NCBI GenBank assembly: GCA_002794775.1
Contig: NBAY01000001.1
Span: forward strand, 2,914,001 to 2,978,000
Direction: 5' to 3'
Length of the DNA stretch: 64,000 bases
Source of the DNA: Porodaedalea pini
Lineage: Eukaryota; Basidiomycota; Agaricomycetes; Hymenochaetales; Hymenochaetaceae
The position numbers and the translations under genes are program-made. Below, piece after piece: positions 46,701-57,690 of this stretch. The stretch's first letter is position 1. Every line of letters begins with the position of its first letter. The notes beneath the pieces are model-generated. The model saw only the letters and a program-made list of their open reading frames with translations, made no database searches and was not told the DNA's origin.

Positions 46701-48104
46701 CTCAAGCGCAAGGCAGATGGCTCTGTGGACAGGTACAAGGCAAGACTGGTTGCAAAGGGATACTCACAGCGACCAGGATTGGAGTTTTCACAGGTGTTTG
46801 CACCAACTGCAAAGTGGGCGGCACTACGTGCAATTCTGGCTATAGCTGCACTTGAGGACCTTGAGCTTTACAGTGTAGACATCTCCACTGCTTTTCTCAA
46901 TGGTGAGATGGATCATGATGTCTACATGGACCAGCCTGAAGGGTTTGAGGAGTATTATGGTGCTGGATTTGTTCTTAAGCTAGTAAAGTCTATCTATGGA
47001 CTGAAACAAGCTGGACGCCAGTGGCACAAGAAACTCGATTCAGTACTGAAGGGTATGGGCTTCCAACTGGTGCGCTGCGACAACAGTATATGGGTCTATC
47101 GCAGAGAGGATGTGCGCATTATCATTCCTGTCTATGTTGATGACATGACCATTGCTGCAAAGTCGAAGGAGCAGTACCAGTTTGTGAAGAGTGAGTTGGA
47201 GAAGCACTTCAAGCTACATGACCTCGGGCCAACTTCATTCCTCTTGGGAGTTCACATTGAGCGTGATCGCTCTCAGCACTCTTTGTCTATATCTCAGCGC
47301 CAGTATATCATTGACATACTTGAGCGTTTTGAACTTAGCAATTGTGGCACTGTGACAACCCCACTACCTGAAGGTCATAAGCTTAGCAAGTCCATGGCTC
47401 CCAAGAATGATGAAGAGACTGCCTTCATGAAGACTGTTCCTTACAAGCAGTTGGTGGGCGCTCTCATGTATCTTGCTGTGGCTACACGCCCAGACATTGC
47501 TTATGCAGTGGGAGTTCTGGCACGTTTTAGTGCTAATCCTGGCATGGCTCACTGGAAGGCTGCAAAGCACTTGTGTCGTTACCTTCAAGGTACCAAAGAC
47601 TACAAGTTGACTTATGCATCTGACCCCAACTCAGCTGAGCTGTTCACCACATTCTCTGATGCAGACCATGGTGGTGATGAGGATGACAGGCGCTCTACAA
47701 GTGGCATGGTGGTTAAAATGGGAACTGGTGCAATCAGTTGGGCAAGTCGGTTGCAAACCATTGTGACTCTCTCTACTACTGAGGCAGAATACATTGCTGC
47801 TGTACAATCAGGACAAGAGATCATATGGTTGCGCAACTTGCTCACTGAGTTTGGGTATCATTTTGATGCCCCATCTGTTCTCTATGTTGACAACCAGTCT
47901 GCATTAGCAGTTGCCAGAAATCCTGAACATCATGGGCGCATGAAACACCTGGATTTGCGTCATTACTGGCTGAGAGATGTGGTTGAAGCAGGCTATGTGG
48001 ATGTGAGGTACTTGCCCACTAAGTCTATGCCTGCTGATATTATGACCAAAGCCCTTGGGCGCTTGAAAGTGGGAGAGATGTGTGGGATGTTAGGTCTTAG
48101 GTGA
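43728..48104 (+). CDS. gag-pol: Copia Gag-Pol polyprotein, copy 3, one in-frame TGA
   Basis: Both open parts translate exactly as in copy 1; the TGA is at 45063-45065. The primer site (42741-42758) and leader are also unchanged. With three copies sharing the stop and no other lesion, the stop was present in the source element. Whether the downstream integrase/polymerase part is translated depends on readthrough, which cannot be judged from sequence alone. Confidence 0.88.
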
Positions 48105-48132
48105 CTTACAGATGTGTCAGATCAGGTGGGAG

Positions 48133-48418
48133 TGTTGGAAGTGTGATTCTGACACTTATTTTATGTTTTCCATGCTTTTCTTGATTTATTCCCACGCCTC
48201 TGTTCGCACATGCGCGCGCATGTGCGAACATCACGTGATTTTTGTCTTATGTAATATTAGCTTCAAAGCGGCTGAGACAATGTATGAGTGTCCCTATCTG
48301 TTGCACTCATCCATTGGACTCAGGTATGCACTTGTATATTAATATATATCTATCTGTTGCACTCATCCATTGGACTCAGGTGTGAAGTGTGACCCCTTTT
48401 GGTTCACTGCTGCTAATA
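48133..48418 (+). repeat. 3' LTR, copia copy 3 (286 bp)
   Basis: Long form with the same 56-bp extra segment. Its right edge abuts unrelated DNA. Confidence 0.92.
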
Positions 48419-49995
48419 CTATGCACTCTATGCGCGCCTCTATGACCTATGACTTTTCCTTTCGACTCCTCTATGTTTCGACTGATATGCACAGTATGCC
48501 CGTATGGAAATTATTAACTGTAGATAGATCTTTGGACTTAGTATAAATAGGCACCCCATGTCGTAGGTAGAGGACAAGTCAGTTCTACCGCAGAGTCTCC
48601 CTCAGATAGGGCAACTTGAGTGCGATCCATCTTTGTTCTCGTAATCTTGTAGTCGTTCCGTCTTCGTCTTAGCAGCTCGTCTTTCGAAACCATCTCTCGT
48701 CTCATACTTCGTAACTCGAATCTCGCCACTCGTCGTGATCACATCGTACCGGTGTTGATAACCCGCGCGTACCGACTCCGTACCGGTCAAACCACAGGCG
48801 CGACAGGAGTTCCCGACCTTTGTTCTCAATATCGACACGTACCGGCGCATACCAAAGCGTACCGACGCGTACCGGTACATCGAGTGATCTCACCGCAGTC
48901 TACCCCTAACCTCCCAGAGCAACGCGATCACGTCCCCAAAAGGACCGTTGATCCCAGACTCCCCTAAGTCAGGATCTACATCGGCAATCGAACAAAGCGG
49001 TACACCCGGATCGGCGGAGATTACCCGAACACGGAACGCACGCAATGACCGGATCGCACGCATCAGCTACTCGGACCAACCCCGGTGCACTTATCTGTGT
49101 GCGTGTCCTCTTGACCCTGCCAAAGGTTCGTTCATTTGCCTTTGTCTAAACGAACATGCACCAGCCCGGCATTGGTCGTTCCGGCTCCGTACAAAGGATC
49201 CCGAAGCTCACCGACGCTACACCAAGTCAACACGCGCCGTCCCCGCCTTTCAGTAGTTTGGATCATGGAGCCGCTCAAAGGAACACTCAGGAGGCTCAGT
49301 GGTAGGACAATAGAGGACTTGTCTTATTTTATTTCGCCTTTCATGTTTACGCAGGACACTTGTTTAGTATTTATAGAGCGCCAAATGTTGTAGATAGGAC
49401 AGCAAATTCCACCCCCGAGTTTTGACACCTAACTTCGTGTGCTATCTCTCAGGACTGTCTTTAGGTACGCCTCGGTGCCTCAGTGACTCGAATCGCTCAC
49501 CTCGACTTCGTTTTATTCGCGTTGCGCCCGTTGCACTCGTTCCGTCCGTTCCGTCCTTACCTCGTTTCGCTTCGTTCTCGTTATCTCGACTTTGATTCCC
49601 TCTCGTCTCTTATCTTCTGAATTAAGTCCCGTATCTCACCCGCTCTCTGGTACTCCAGACAACGTCTGTTGAGCACAGGGACCAGCCGTCCATCCTGAGG
49701 ACAATCCCGCTCCGAGAAGTCGTGTTAGTATTAGCGCGTCTCCGTGACTTCTGACACAGCCACCGACAATCCCCCACACATCTCGAGTGCTCCGCCGGCG
49801 CTACGCTTCGAACACTTCCCTATTAGTACGCTTCGTCAATTCCGTTGCCCCTGACACACCGGAACGCACGCAACCCGAATCCTGCGATCCGGAACCCACG
49901 GAACTCGACCGGAACAAGGGTATTGACCCATTAGACACGTCTCCCTCAAACTCAATCATCTGATTCCTATTCACTAACAACCGGAACTCAGTATT
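48419..49995 (+). repeat. Probable LTR and leader of a second gypsy family
   Basis: Non-coding DNA directly before a gypsy-type gag. TATAAATA at 48542-48549 would be the LTR promoter. TGGAGCCCACCGCGAGG (near 50001-50017) resembles a primer-binding site just before gag. LTR limits could not be set, because the left end is cut by the copia-3 junction and no second LTR lies in the window. Confidence 0.4.
48742..48880. repeat. Clustered CGTACCGG/CGTACCGA motifs
   Basis: Six CGTACCG(G/A) copies, several in ACCGGT-type palindromic context, within about 140 bp downstream of the putative TATA box. Confidence 0.6.
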
Positions 49996-50029
49996 ATCAA
50001 GTGGAGCCCACCGCGAGGGGGTTTCAATC

Positions 50030-51058
50030 GTGTCACGTTCAGGTCGCCCACCGAATAAGTGGATTCTAGCCAGGCTGGAACGTGAAGCCAGAGAAGCACA
50101 GATTCAATCAACAGACTCAGGTGAAGAAGAAACCGTTGACCGCATCTTATCATCTGATCTGCACAGGTCAGAGGATCTCGACGATCACTCCCCTTCACCT
50201 CCATCTTCAGCAGTCCAAGCCTCGGTATCAGAAGACTCATCAAACTTTCCATCATCGTTTCCGTCTACGATCTTGTCCCCGTTCTCGTTTCTCGGCTCGA
50301 ATTTACCTCCGACATCAGCAGAACCATCCGCTCCACAGTCCACCTCAGAATCCCGATCCCCGACCAATTCCCAGCAGTCCACCTCGCCACCAGGAAGCCC
50401 TACTCTTCATCTATTGCATCTACAGTTTCCTTCATCCAGTCCCGCCGCGGTATTCTCTTCCCCAGTCGTTCCATCCGTTCCGTCCGATCCGTCCGTTCCG
50501 TCCGATCCGTCCGTTCCGTCCGATCCGTCCGTTCCGTCCGATCCGTCCGTTCCGTCCGATCCGTCCATTCCGCTAGCAGCTCCTTTAGCGTCTGGAACTC
50601 TTGCCACTCGACAATGTCTTACCTCATCATTAACTCCTCAGATCTTATGCTCGTCCCTCCACACTATCTATCAGCCACCAATGGCGATGAGAGCACCACG
50701 ATGCGGGCAGTGCGATGCCCCGCACTTTGACGGTTCCAACGCCAGGGACCTACCCCGTTACTTTGAGGATATCGAGTTCCTCGCTGACGATCTCAATTGG
50801 GACGACGGATCGAAAGCCAAATACGCCAGGTACTACGCCTCGGCAGAAGTCGCTGAACTCTGGGAAACCTTGGACGAGTTCAAAGCCAACCCGATCGTAT
50901 GGAACAACATCAAGAAAGCAACCACCGGACTATACCCGAGCCTCGGAGCAGGACGACGCTACTCCCGCGCTGAGTTCGAGCAAATGGTCGTCGACCGAGC
51001 CGAACAAGGGATTCGCTCTCGCGAAGATCTGGGACAGTATAAGCGAGACTTGAGGTAG
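50030..51058 (+). pseudogene. gag: Gag-like protein of a second gypsy family, 3'-truncated
   Basis: 342 codons. A Ser/Pro-rich N-terminal half includes about five repeats of SVPSDP; the C-terminal part is capsid-like: FDGSNARDLPRYFEDIEFLA, KAKYARYYASAEVAELWETL and RRYSRAEFEQMVVDRAEQGI, a layout common in basidiomycete gypsy Gag proteins. The frame stops just inside a small inverted-repeat element at 51048, so the rest of gag and all of pol are absent. No internal stop before that. The start at 50030 (MSRSGRPPNKW) follows a primer-site-like sequence by a few bases. Confidence 0.65.
50468..50575 (+). repeat. 18-bp tandem repeat within gag
   Basis: About five and a half units of GTTCCGTCCGATCCGTCC, coding for SVPSDP. 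The reading frame is preserved across all units. Confidence 0.85.
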
Positions 51059-51227
51059 TGGGCCATTAGGATGGCAAGCTACGATTACTGTTTACTGAAT
51101 ACTAAATAATTCACTAATGAGAATAATGTTTTAGTATAATTTGGAAGCTTTAGTCCTCTCATATAAAATGAAAGACACAGAAAACAGTAATTGTAGCTTG
51201 CCATCCCAATGGCCCACTACCTCAAGT
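51048..51227. mobile_element. 180-bp element with ~45-bp terminal inverted repeats
   Basis: Left end ACTTGAGGTAGTGGGCCATT; the right end is its reverse complement, with differences at a few positions, and the match extends through GGATGGCAAGCTAC and ATTACTGTTT. AT-rich centre, no coding capacity: MITE-like. A clear target-site duplication was not found, perhaps because the target resembled the termini. Confidence 0.65.
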
Positions 51228-51639
51228 TGAAATGCAATGCACAACTCATCTGTGTGCTAACATACTCTAAAATGATTTCTAACTTATTGCGTGAGGCACA
51301 AGAATGCCATTTGTACAGAAACTCAACACAAATGTACTAACTAAAAAACCAACAGCATTCAAAAACTGATTAAAAAATTCTCCAAAAGGTGCAATTCGAG
51401 AATCCAGAGTGATCTGATTGAGTAGATAAGAGAGGAATATGAACATGCCCACAAGTGGTTTCGGTGATGAGGGCATTTGCCCAGAGCAAGGAGTGACTAA
51501 ACATGGGAGTAGGGTAAAAGAAAGAAAGAAAGAAAAAGAAAAAGGGCAGGAATCTGAACTTAAATATGTTCCAAGATTCACAAGTCCGAACCGACAGCAT
51601 CTACAACATACAGCACCTGCTGTGGCCTCACAAAGAGAC
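51228..51639. other. Unassigned AT-rich stretch
   Basis: No gene recognised. Contains an AGAAAGAAAGAAAGAAAAAG microsatellite near 51519-51545. Lies between the MITE-like element and the gene-fragment array. Confidence 0.45.
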
Positions 51640-52309
51640 CTCAATACTCCGTGTTCGACACGTCCTGCACTGACGGCAACGTGCTACGGAAACACTTCTT
51701 GCGGTCAACGCTGAGCTGCTCCCCTCGCGCTTCGTGCCCTTCCAGCCACTAATAACGCTAGTTCCATAGTTATTCGTCAAATCAGCGCGTTGCCGGCGGG
51801 TCATGCATTTGTCGTCGCCCCATCCCGATGCCAAAGTCCCGACGTCAAAGTAGCGCACACCACCCCATGAGCTGTCATCCCACTGGCGGCCCTCGAGCTG
51901 ATCGTCTGCCCAAGCATCGCCCACGGGCATCTCGACACCGACCCATGGCCCGCTCTCACCCTCAACCTCGCCGATATAACGGGCAAACGCACGGAACTGC
52001 TTCCGCTTTGAAGTAATGATACATGGAATGCCGATGTCCAATGTAACGCCACGGGGTTGCAGCATGACCGTCTCGCTTGCAGACGCCGTCTCCCCCGCAG
52101 GCACTCGATTGAGGGTACTGGTGTCATTCAATTCCTTGTGCCGCAATGTAACAAGAGTTGTATTTGATCCGTTGTTGCTCGATCGCAGAGATCTGTCGTC
52201 TGCGATGATGGCATCCGCCCGCCCTTTCCACTCCCCTTCCCTTTAATCGTCAATGTACTGCCTGCATTGGGAGGATCTTCAGGGTCAATATTTTCCTTAG
52301 ATGGCATTT
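51640..52309 (-). pseudogene. CAP-Gly domain fragment
   Basis: CAP-Gly domains bind microtubule ends and EEY tails. The minus-strand reading FRAFARYIGEVEGESGPWVG, VEMPVGDAWADD, RQWDDSSWGGVRYFDV has the G-WVGVE core and the GGVRYF end. A possible ATG at 52309 starts [16 protein letters not shown] but that frame stops after 60 codons; the CAP-Gly frame is different, so an unseen intron or a frameshift separates them. The reading degenerates below 51740. It abuts the RPB1 fragment directly upstream. The Ser/Lys-rich fragment at 63434-64000 may be another part of the same gene, by inference only. Confidence 0.6.
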
Positions 52310-52324
52310 TTGGCAATGGCGAAA

Positions 52325-53652
52325 CTTTCCGCGATACGGCCAGCAACGTAGTTCATCGTAAGTTTCCTGTCAAGCATCTTCGAGCGACTGAGCTCAAGAC
52401 GAAGTAGCCATGGCGGCTGAAGATGAAGACCCGACTCAATTTCCTCGTCGGAGATGGAGAAGAATGCATCAACAAACTCCTTATCCTCCTCAATGATTGT
52501 CGTACTTGAATCAGGATTGTAGTAGATCTCGACCGCCGCTGTAACGGCACGCAGCGATGTGTACGCAAGTTCTGTTTGCACCGAATTGGCCCTCGTGTCG
52601 ACAGCAGCGATTTCTGGGTCCAGGTACACTGTGAGCGACGGAGTCTTGATGTTCGCGGCGACGTTGATGATTTCTTTAAGACACGGCACACCGAGCGTGA
52701 TGTTTTTACTCGAAACACCAGCATAATGGAAGGTATTTAGTGTCATCTGCGTCACTGGCTCACCAATCAACTGGGCAGCGAGTGTGCCGCACATCTCGCC
52801 CGGATGAGCGACCGACCGGTTGAACTTCGTCTCCACCTCTGTTGAGATGGAACTCCTCTAGGACTAGACGAGCGGCAAAAGTCGCCCGAATGTGCATGCG
52901 GAATGCAACAGAAGCGTTCTCGGCAGCCTCCTTTATCAAAAGATCATCGCAGCGCACAACGATCAGGCGGTCTGCCAGCTGCTGCACCTGCTCAATGATG
53001 TAAACCGGCTCCAGATCGCTCGGTTTTCTGGGGTCGATATGGAAAGTCTGCGTTGCGTTCTGCACGATGCGGTTCAGGTTGACAGGAAGATAGTGGGCAG
53101 CGGAATTGTCACGGCCCGGGAAAATGAATTCATGTAGCGATTTCCGATCCTCATGAAGACGGTCGTATTCCTCGTCGAGTTTTTGCCGGAGCTCGAGGGA
53201 TGAGTCGTCGATACCAATTTGCAAAACACCAGGAAGGAATCCACCCTTCGGGTCAGTGACATCGACCCGATAGCGAGGTTCGAACTCGCGATCATTGATA
53301 CCAAACGTTTTGATCGTTTGCCGTTCAACAAAAGCACCGTCCATACCATCCTCGCCATGCACGAATTGGATCAGGTCACCCAGTGAGTTTCGTACAGTCC
53401 CGTCGTAGCAGACAGTCACGTCTTCGAGTGCCCTTACAAGTCGACGCTGAATGTAATCAGTCTTGGCCGTCTTGACAGCGGTATCGATCAAACCTTCGCG
53501 ACCAGCCATAGTGTGGAAGAAAAACTCTTGTGGAGTTAATCCACGAAGATACGAGTTATCAACGAAACCGCGCGCCTCTGGGCTGAAGTCATCCTTCGTA
53601 AAGTAAGGTAGTGTGCGATGCCTGAAGCCAAACGGGATCCACTTCCCTTCAA
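52325..53652 (-). pseudogene. RPB1: RPB1 fragment (copy a): bridge helix to jaw region
   Basis: Part of the largest RNA polymerase II subunit. The minus-strand reading begins [60 protein letters not shown], runs to LVLEEFHLN, then after a lesion [39 protein letters not shown] and [15 protein letters not shown], and on to [17 protein letters not shown]. About eight codons and the frame are lost between EFHLN and ETKF (near 52840). No start, no active-site region and no CTD. Both edges are mid-gene: PRP8 on one side, CAP-Gly sequence on the other. Only this copy continues past VYLDP. Confidence 0.85.
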
Positions 53653-54291
53653 CGGCCAGCATCTCTCGTTGTTAAACTCAATAACGTTGTTGTTTGTTGG
53701 ATCCAGATTCGCGTTGAGGTAACGTTGTATAAGGTCGCGTGATTCCTCGGCGGTGAAGCGGAATAAAATATGCAAACGATCAACACAACGAGAATAGAGA
53801 CGGACTGGATGGCGTGTCTCGGTCGCAGAATCACGGTACTGCAGGAAATTATTGGGCAGTTGTGGGGGACCCGCCATTTCACTTGCGCGTTGCAAGCCGA
53901 GGATGAGAAGATCGAGGACAAGACCATAGTATTGGAAGACAAAGGCAGAGAACTACAGACCACGGGTCATCCCGTATGTGTTCGTATGTGCCATATCTTT
54001 GTAAATGAGAACACGGTTATTCTTCGCTGTGATATAGTCCGCAAGATTATGGTCGAGAATAAGACGAAGCAGACGGTTGAGAAGGGTCAGGTCAATCTTT
54101 TCGCAGACCTTCGAAAGTACGGTCTCCATCATCACTACGCATTCGCCCTCGCTCGTCTCCCAGATGTCCATCAAGTTATGGATACCCTGACACCACTTGT
54201 AGACCAGAAGGGGAGGAGGTTCAGTGTCCGCGCTTGTCAGCCTCAAAGAATAAGATCTGGTCAAGATATGTGTCTGTAATCTTCTCAACGG
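52616..54291. repeat. Segmental duplication copy a (RPB1-PRP8 chimera)
   Basis: About 1676 bp that recur at 59695-61370 (offset 7079) without differences noticed in the blocks compared. Includes the chimeric PRP8/RPB1 joint at 53652/53653. The match ends where copy a continues into genuine PRP8 and copy b into RPB1. Confidence 0.85.
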
Positions 54292-56115
54292 GTTCGGTGT
54301 CGTAGCAAGGGATGAGCTTGCCATATGTGTCGAAGAACTCAATGCCTGCCTCTTTGATGGCTCGCTGAGTGAGCAAGAAACGCTTGATCCTAGACAGACC
54401 TACACGCGAATCAATTAGCCACACCCTACGACCAATTAGAAAAAAAAACATACATTCGTGTGGATTGTCATACGCCTGCTCAATGAGAGCAAGCTCCTCA
54501 CGCTGAGATTGGTTAAGACGACCTTCGATGCTATATGCGTCATGCTTGTACGAAAGGGGGCTGTATGGAAACATCAGTGAGAACTATTGAAATACGTAGT
54601 TAATTGGATCTTACGGGAATGGGATGGGAGCAAATTTCCGACTCTCAAGCCAGTGGACCGTCGATGTGTAGATCGCAACGGCCTCCTCAGCACTAACGTA
54701 CGGACCATTTTTGAGGTACCCATGCTGACGCTCCTGCTCAGCTTTCAAGTACAGTCGAGTAAGACGCCCTAAGTTCTTCTTGACCACAGCCTTGTCGACA
54801 GTCGCACCGTGCCTGATACGCTCGCGAATGTAGTGCGCAATCGAGCACCACCAGTCCGCCTTGCTCTTGATGTACCGCAAGATGGTGTTCTCAATTGCAG
54901 TCCGCATGCCCGGGACCTCACATGGAACTGTAGAATAAGGCTTAATACGCAAAGTCCAGTTTCAACCATACGACCTACTGTTTGCCTTCCAGCAGCGCCA
55001 CGCTTCCGACAAGTCCTGCAAGATAGTCTTTGCCTAGTTCTGCTTGATCGACTCCGGCATTATATCAAGAATATCGTGCATCACAGCAGCACGTAATTCT
55101 AAGTCATAGTGCGATTCGATACGCTGTTTCGTGACTGTCTTTGCGAGTCCCTTGCTGTTGCGACCCTCGAACTGGCGCGCAAGCAAGTTTCCGAGCCAGT
55201 GCTCAAGCAGCGGTACAATTCCACGCATGAAGAAGAGCCACACTCGCCAACCTGGAGCACAAAACCCACAGCCTGGGCCCTTACCAGCAGGTCCTATATT
55301 GAAGCAACAGTAGATCAGATGCTTGAGATCCTTGCACATCCGGACCTGACGCATAAGCTTGTACTTGTAACGGTACATGCCGGTGAGCACGCCGATATGT
55401 GCGAAGATATACTGCAATGCATCTGCCAGTTGGAAGGCATCTACATTGCCAAGCCGGAATTGGACGTGCGCATCGACAACGAGCTTCATGGGGCGAAGAA
55501 TTTCACAGCACAAATGGAATGCATTTCCAAAGCGAGACTTTTTGCGTTCCTCCGGCTTCAGATTCATGTTGTAATTGAGATGAAGGTAATTCAAGTTCTA
55601 GAAGGATTGGAAGTCAGAATGATGTAACGCAGCTTTCCCAAGGATCATACCTTGCGACGGACGAGCAAGTTCAGCATGTTGTATCCTTGCCTGCACACTT
55701 GCAAACCAGCCTCCACCCAATCCAGCTTTCACCCAGTCCAGCTTTGTGGTCTGGAAAAACTTCGTCGCCTTCAACTGAGAACAGGTTCTTTTTCGTCATC
55801 GGCTTCTCCGGCCTCGTCTTTAGCTCGTTGAGAACAAAGCACTTGAGTAACTTCAGGTGCGACACACGAACATTTACAGGCTGGTTCGGCGGGCAGTGCT
55901 CCAAGTACCAGTTCTTCACCAATGGTACATCTTGCGCGCGACGCATGTGTCCCGAGCGGCGACTGTAAGGTGCCGGCGCCCACCACAAGGCAATACCGTC
56001 CGCAGTGCTCTCATTCTCCAAATCCTTATCCGAGAGGAATGGCTGAACCTCATCTGGTAGCTCGAATTCATCCTCGTCCGCGCCGTTGGGTCCGAAGATT
56101 TCGTCCTTATGAGAA
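53653..56115 (-). pseudogene. PRP8: PRP8 N-terminal-half fragment (copy a)
   Basis: PRP8 is the core U5 snRNP scaffold. Collinear blocks, minus strand: [70 protein letters not shown]-type [140 protein letters not shown], ending NNERCW at the RPB1 joint. Introns are retained. Lesions: a 16-bp tandem duplication with frameshift (55714-55745), about seven codons lost after MNLKPE, a stop after SIKQN (near 55034), and about ten codons lost with frameshift after FFEADKR (near 54230). Confidence 0.88.
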
Positions 56116-56459
56116 ACGAGAGGCGCATTCTTTGGTTGGAAACCACAAGAGGAGACAGGGTTTGCAAGATTGAACAGACAGAAAGGAAAGCGGATGAAGG
56201 AACAGAATCGCAGCAACAAAAATAATAAATGAGGAACAACGAAGTACGTATTAAGAAATTAGTCGGAGAAGCCAGAAGAGGCAAGACGGGGGTAAAGAGG
56301 TTGTGAAGGCGCAGGAGAACGGGCGGAGGGCAGGGAGGTGAGAATGGAATGACAATGACGAGAAGAGGAGATTAGGGTTACGAGAAGAGGAGATTAGGGT
56401 TACGAGAAGAGGAGATAAAGTGCCTGATGAGTAAATATAAAGTCACAAACAAAATCTAA
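56116..56459. other. Spacer between PRP8 and eIF4G fragments
   Basis: No assignable coding sequence. Contains the 22-bp repeat at 56359-56420. Confidence 0.45.
56359..56420. repeat. 22-bp tandem repeat containing TTAGGGTTA
   Basis: CGAGAAGAGGAGATTAGGG + TTA, two full units (56359-56380, 56381-56402) and a partial third. TTAGGGTTA matches the common fungal telomere repeat but only once per unit. Confidence 0.75.
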
Positions 56460-57690
56460 GCTGAAAGAACAAGAAGCTTGTCGCTGTCCATTGACTTGCT
56501 TGCTACACGCGTCCGTCGTTCTTCATCTAGCTTCGCGCCCTATATCACTGTCGCCATAAGACTGAAAGCCTTAGATGCATCAATCGCGATGCCATCGAGA
56601 AGTTCCACGACAGGTAGGAAGCCCTCCTCGAAGGATGCGGGTGAACAGAGATTCCATGATAGAGCACGCAAAAATAGGTCGGCAATGGGTTTGGCATCAG
56701 CCTCCTTCGCCTCGATAGCAGACATGACAAGCTTCTCGATGAGAATATGTTGATGCTCCGAGGGAAGTGCAGAGAAATACTCTTCCGCCTCGTCGAGATC
56801 GCGGATAGCGAAGAACTCCTTGCGGTCTTGGTCAATCTTCTTTTCTGCTTGCTCCTTCGACATTGACGATTTCCCAGAGTCCTTCTCGAGGATCTCGCCC
56901 TCCTCGCCCTCCTCGCCATCATGAATCTCAGCGGGACTATCCTCCAGCTTCTCCTGTACGGGCTTCGAGCGCGGCAGTAGGTTGAGTCTGGGACGCTGAG
57001 CAGGCTGGGCAGGTTCCACAGGTGTGTTGAGGATCAAGTCGACGCTCGTTGTACGGCTTGACGGGCGGCTTGGACGAGACGAGGATGCAGTAAGAGCCTC
57101 ATTAGCGGCCTCAGCAGTCTGCAGCATCTGGAACATGTTCGTGTTCGAATTTGTCCTTCTCCCTTCTTCGTGAAGACGCTAGCTGGCCCGAAGTTCATGG
57201 ATCCACTACCCTTCTGAATCTTGCCGAAGTTCGTCAGATCGCCCGCCTTCTTGGCAGGCCTCGAAGGACCAGAGGCAACGGCCCATCCATCGGGACCTAC
57301 TTGAGCATTGCCGTCACGATCATGGCCACGGCGTGAACCACCACGAGACATGGCTGAGTGCGCCAAGTTATGTTGCTCCTGTTGCGCCTTCTCTTTCGCA
57401 GCCTGTATATTTAGTTAGCACAAGCGAAATTGAGTAACGAAGAGCGCGTACCGCGTCATGAATCTGAGCGATTGTCGACAGAGCAGCGACTAAGTTGCGG
57501 GTAGTTCATTTCCTTTCCCGCAATTCAATCACATCCTGTCCAAGAAAGTCAGCTCAACGAAAGGCTATGAAAGAGAAGGTGCGCACCTATAACATGAACT
57601 GCATACGAGACGACACGTTGCTGCTCTTCACAAGTTCCTTCATGCGACTGAATTAGACGTCCATGTGTCCGCGAGCCACAAATTTGTTAG
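56460..57690 (-). pseudogene. eIF4G: eIF4G fragment (MIF4G end to MA3 domain)
   Basis: eIF4G scaffolds cap-dependent translation initiation. Minus strand: GHMDV-stop-FSRMKELV, KSSNVSSRMQFML-stop, DVIELRERK-stop-TTRNL, VAALSTIAQIHDA, then AKEKAQQEQHNL, SRGGSRRGHDRDGN, GDLTNFGKIQKGSGSMNFGP, a Ser/Pro linker, and the MA3 region KIDQDRKEFFAIRDLDEAEE, SPASFEEGFLPVVELLDGIA, SLMATVI-stop-GAKLDEERR. Stops at 57653, 57587, 57506 and 56540. At least two introns remain unspliced in the DNA, so this is not a cDNA copy. Neither the eIF4E-binding part nor the start of MIF4G is present. Confidence 0.85.

Larger units (their letters stand above)
42511..48418 (+). mobile_element. Ty1/copia retrotransposon, copy 3, no target-site duplication
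   Basis: 5908 bp, same structure as copy 1. Left flank AATTA (42506-42510), right flank CTATG (48419-48423): no duplication, and the right flank is unrelated to the gypsy LTR on the left. One silent difference from copy 1 was seen at 47648. Confidence 0.9.

Noticed and set aside
53262..53284. GCGAGGTTCGAACTCGC, a perfect tRNA T-arm look-alike (also at 60341 and 62047)
   Set aside because: It lies inside the conserved RPB1 reading (EPRYRVDV region) and no acceptor, D or anticodon arm fits around it.
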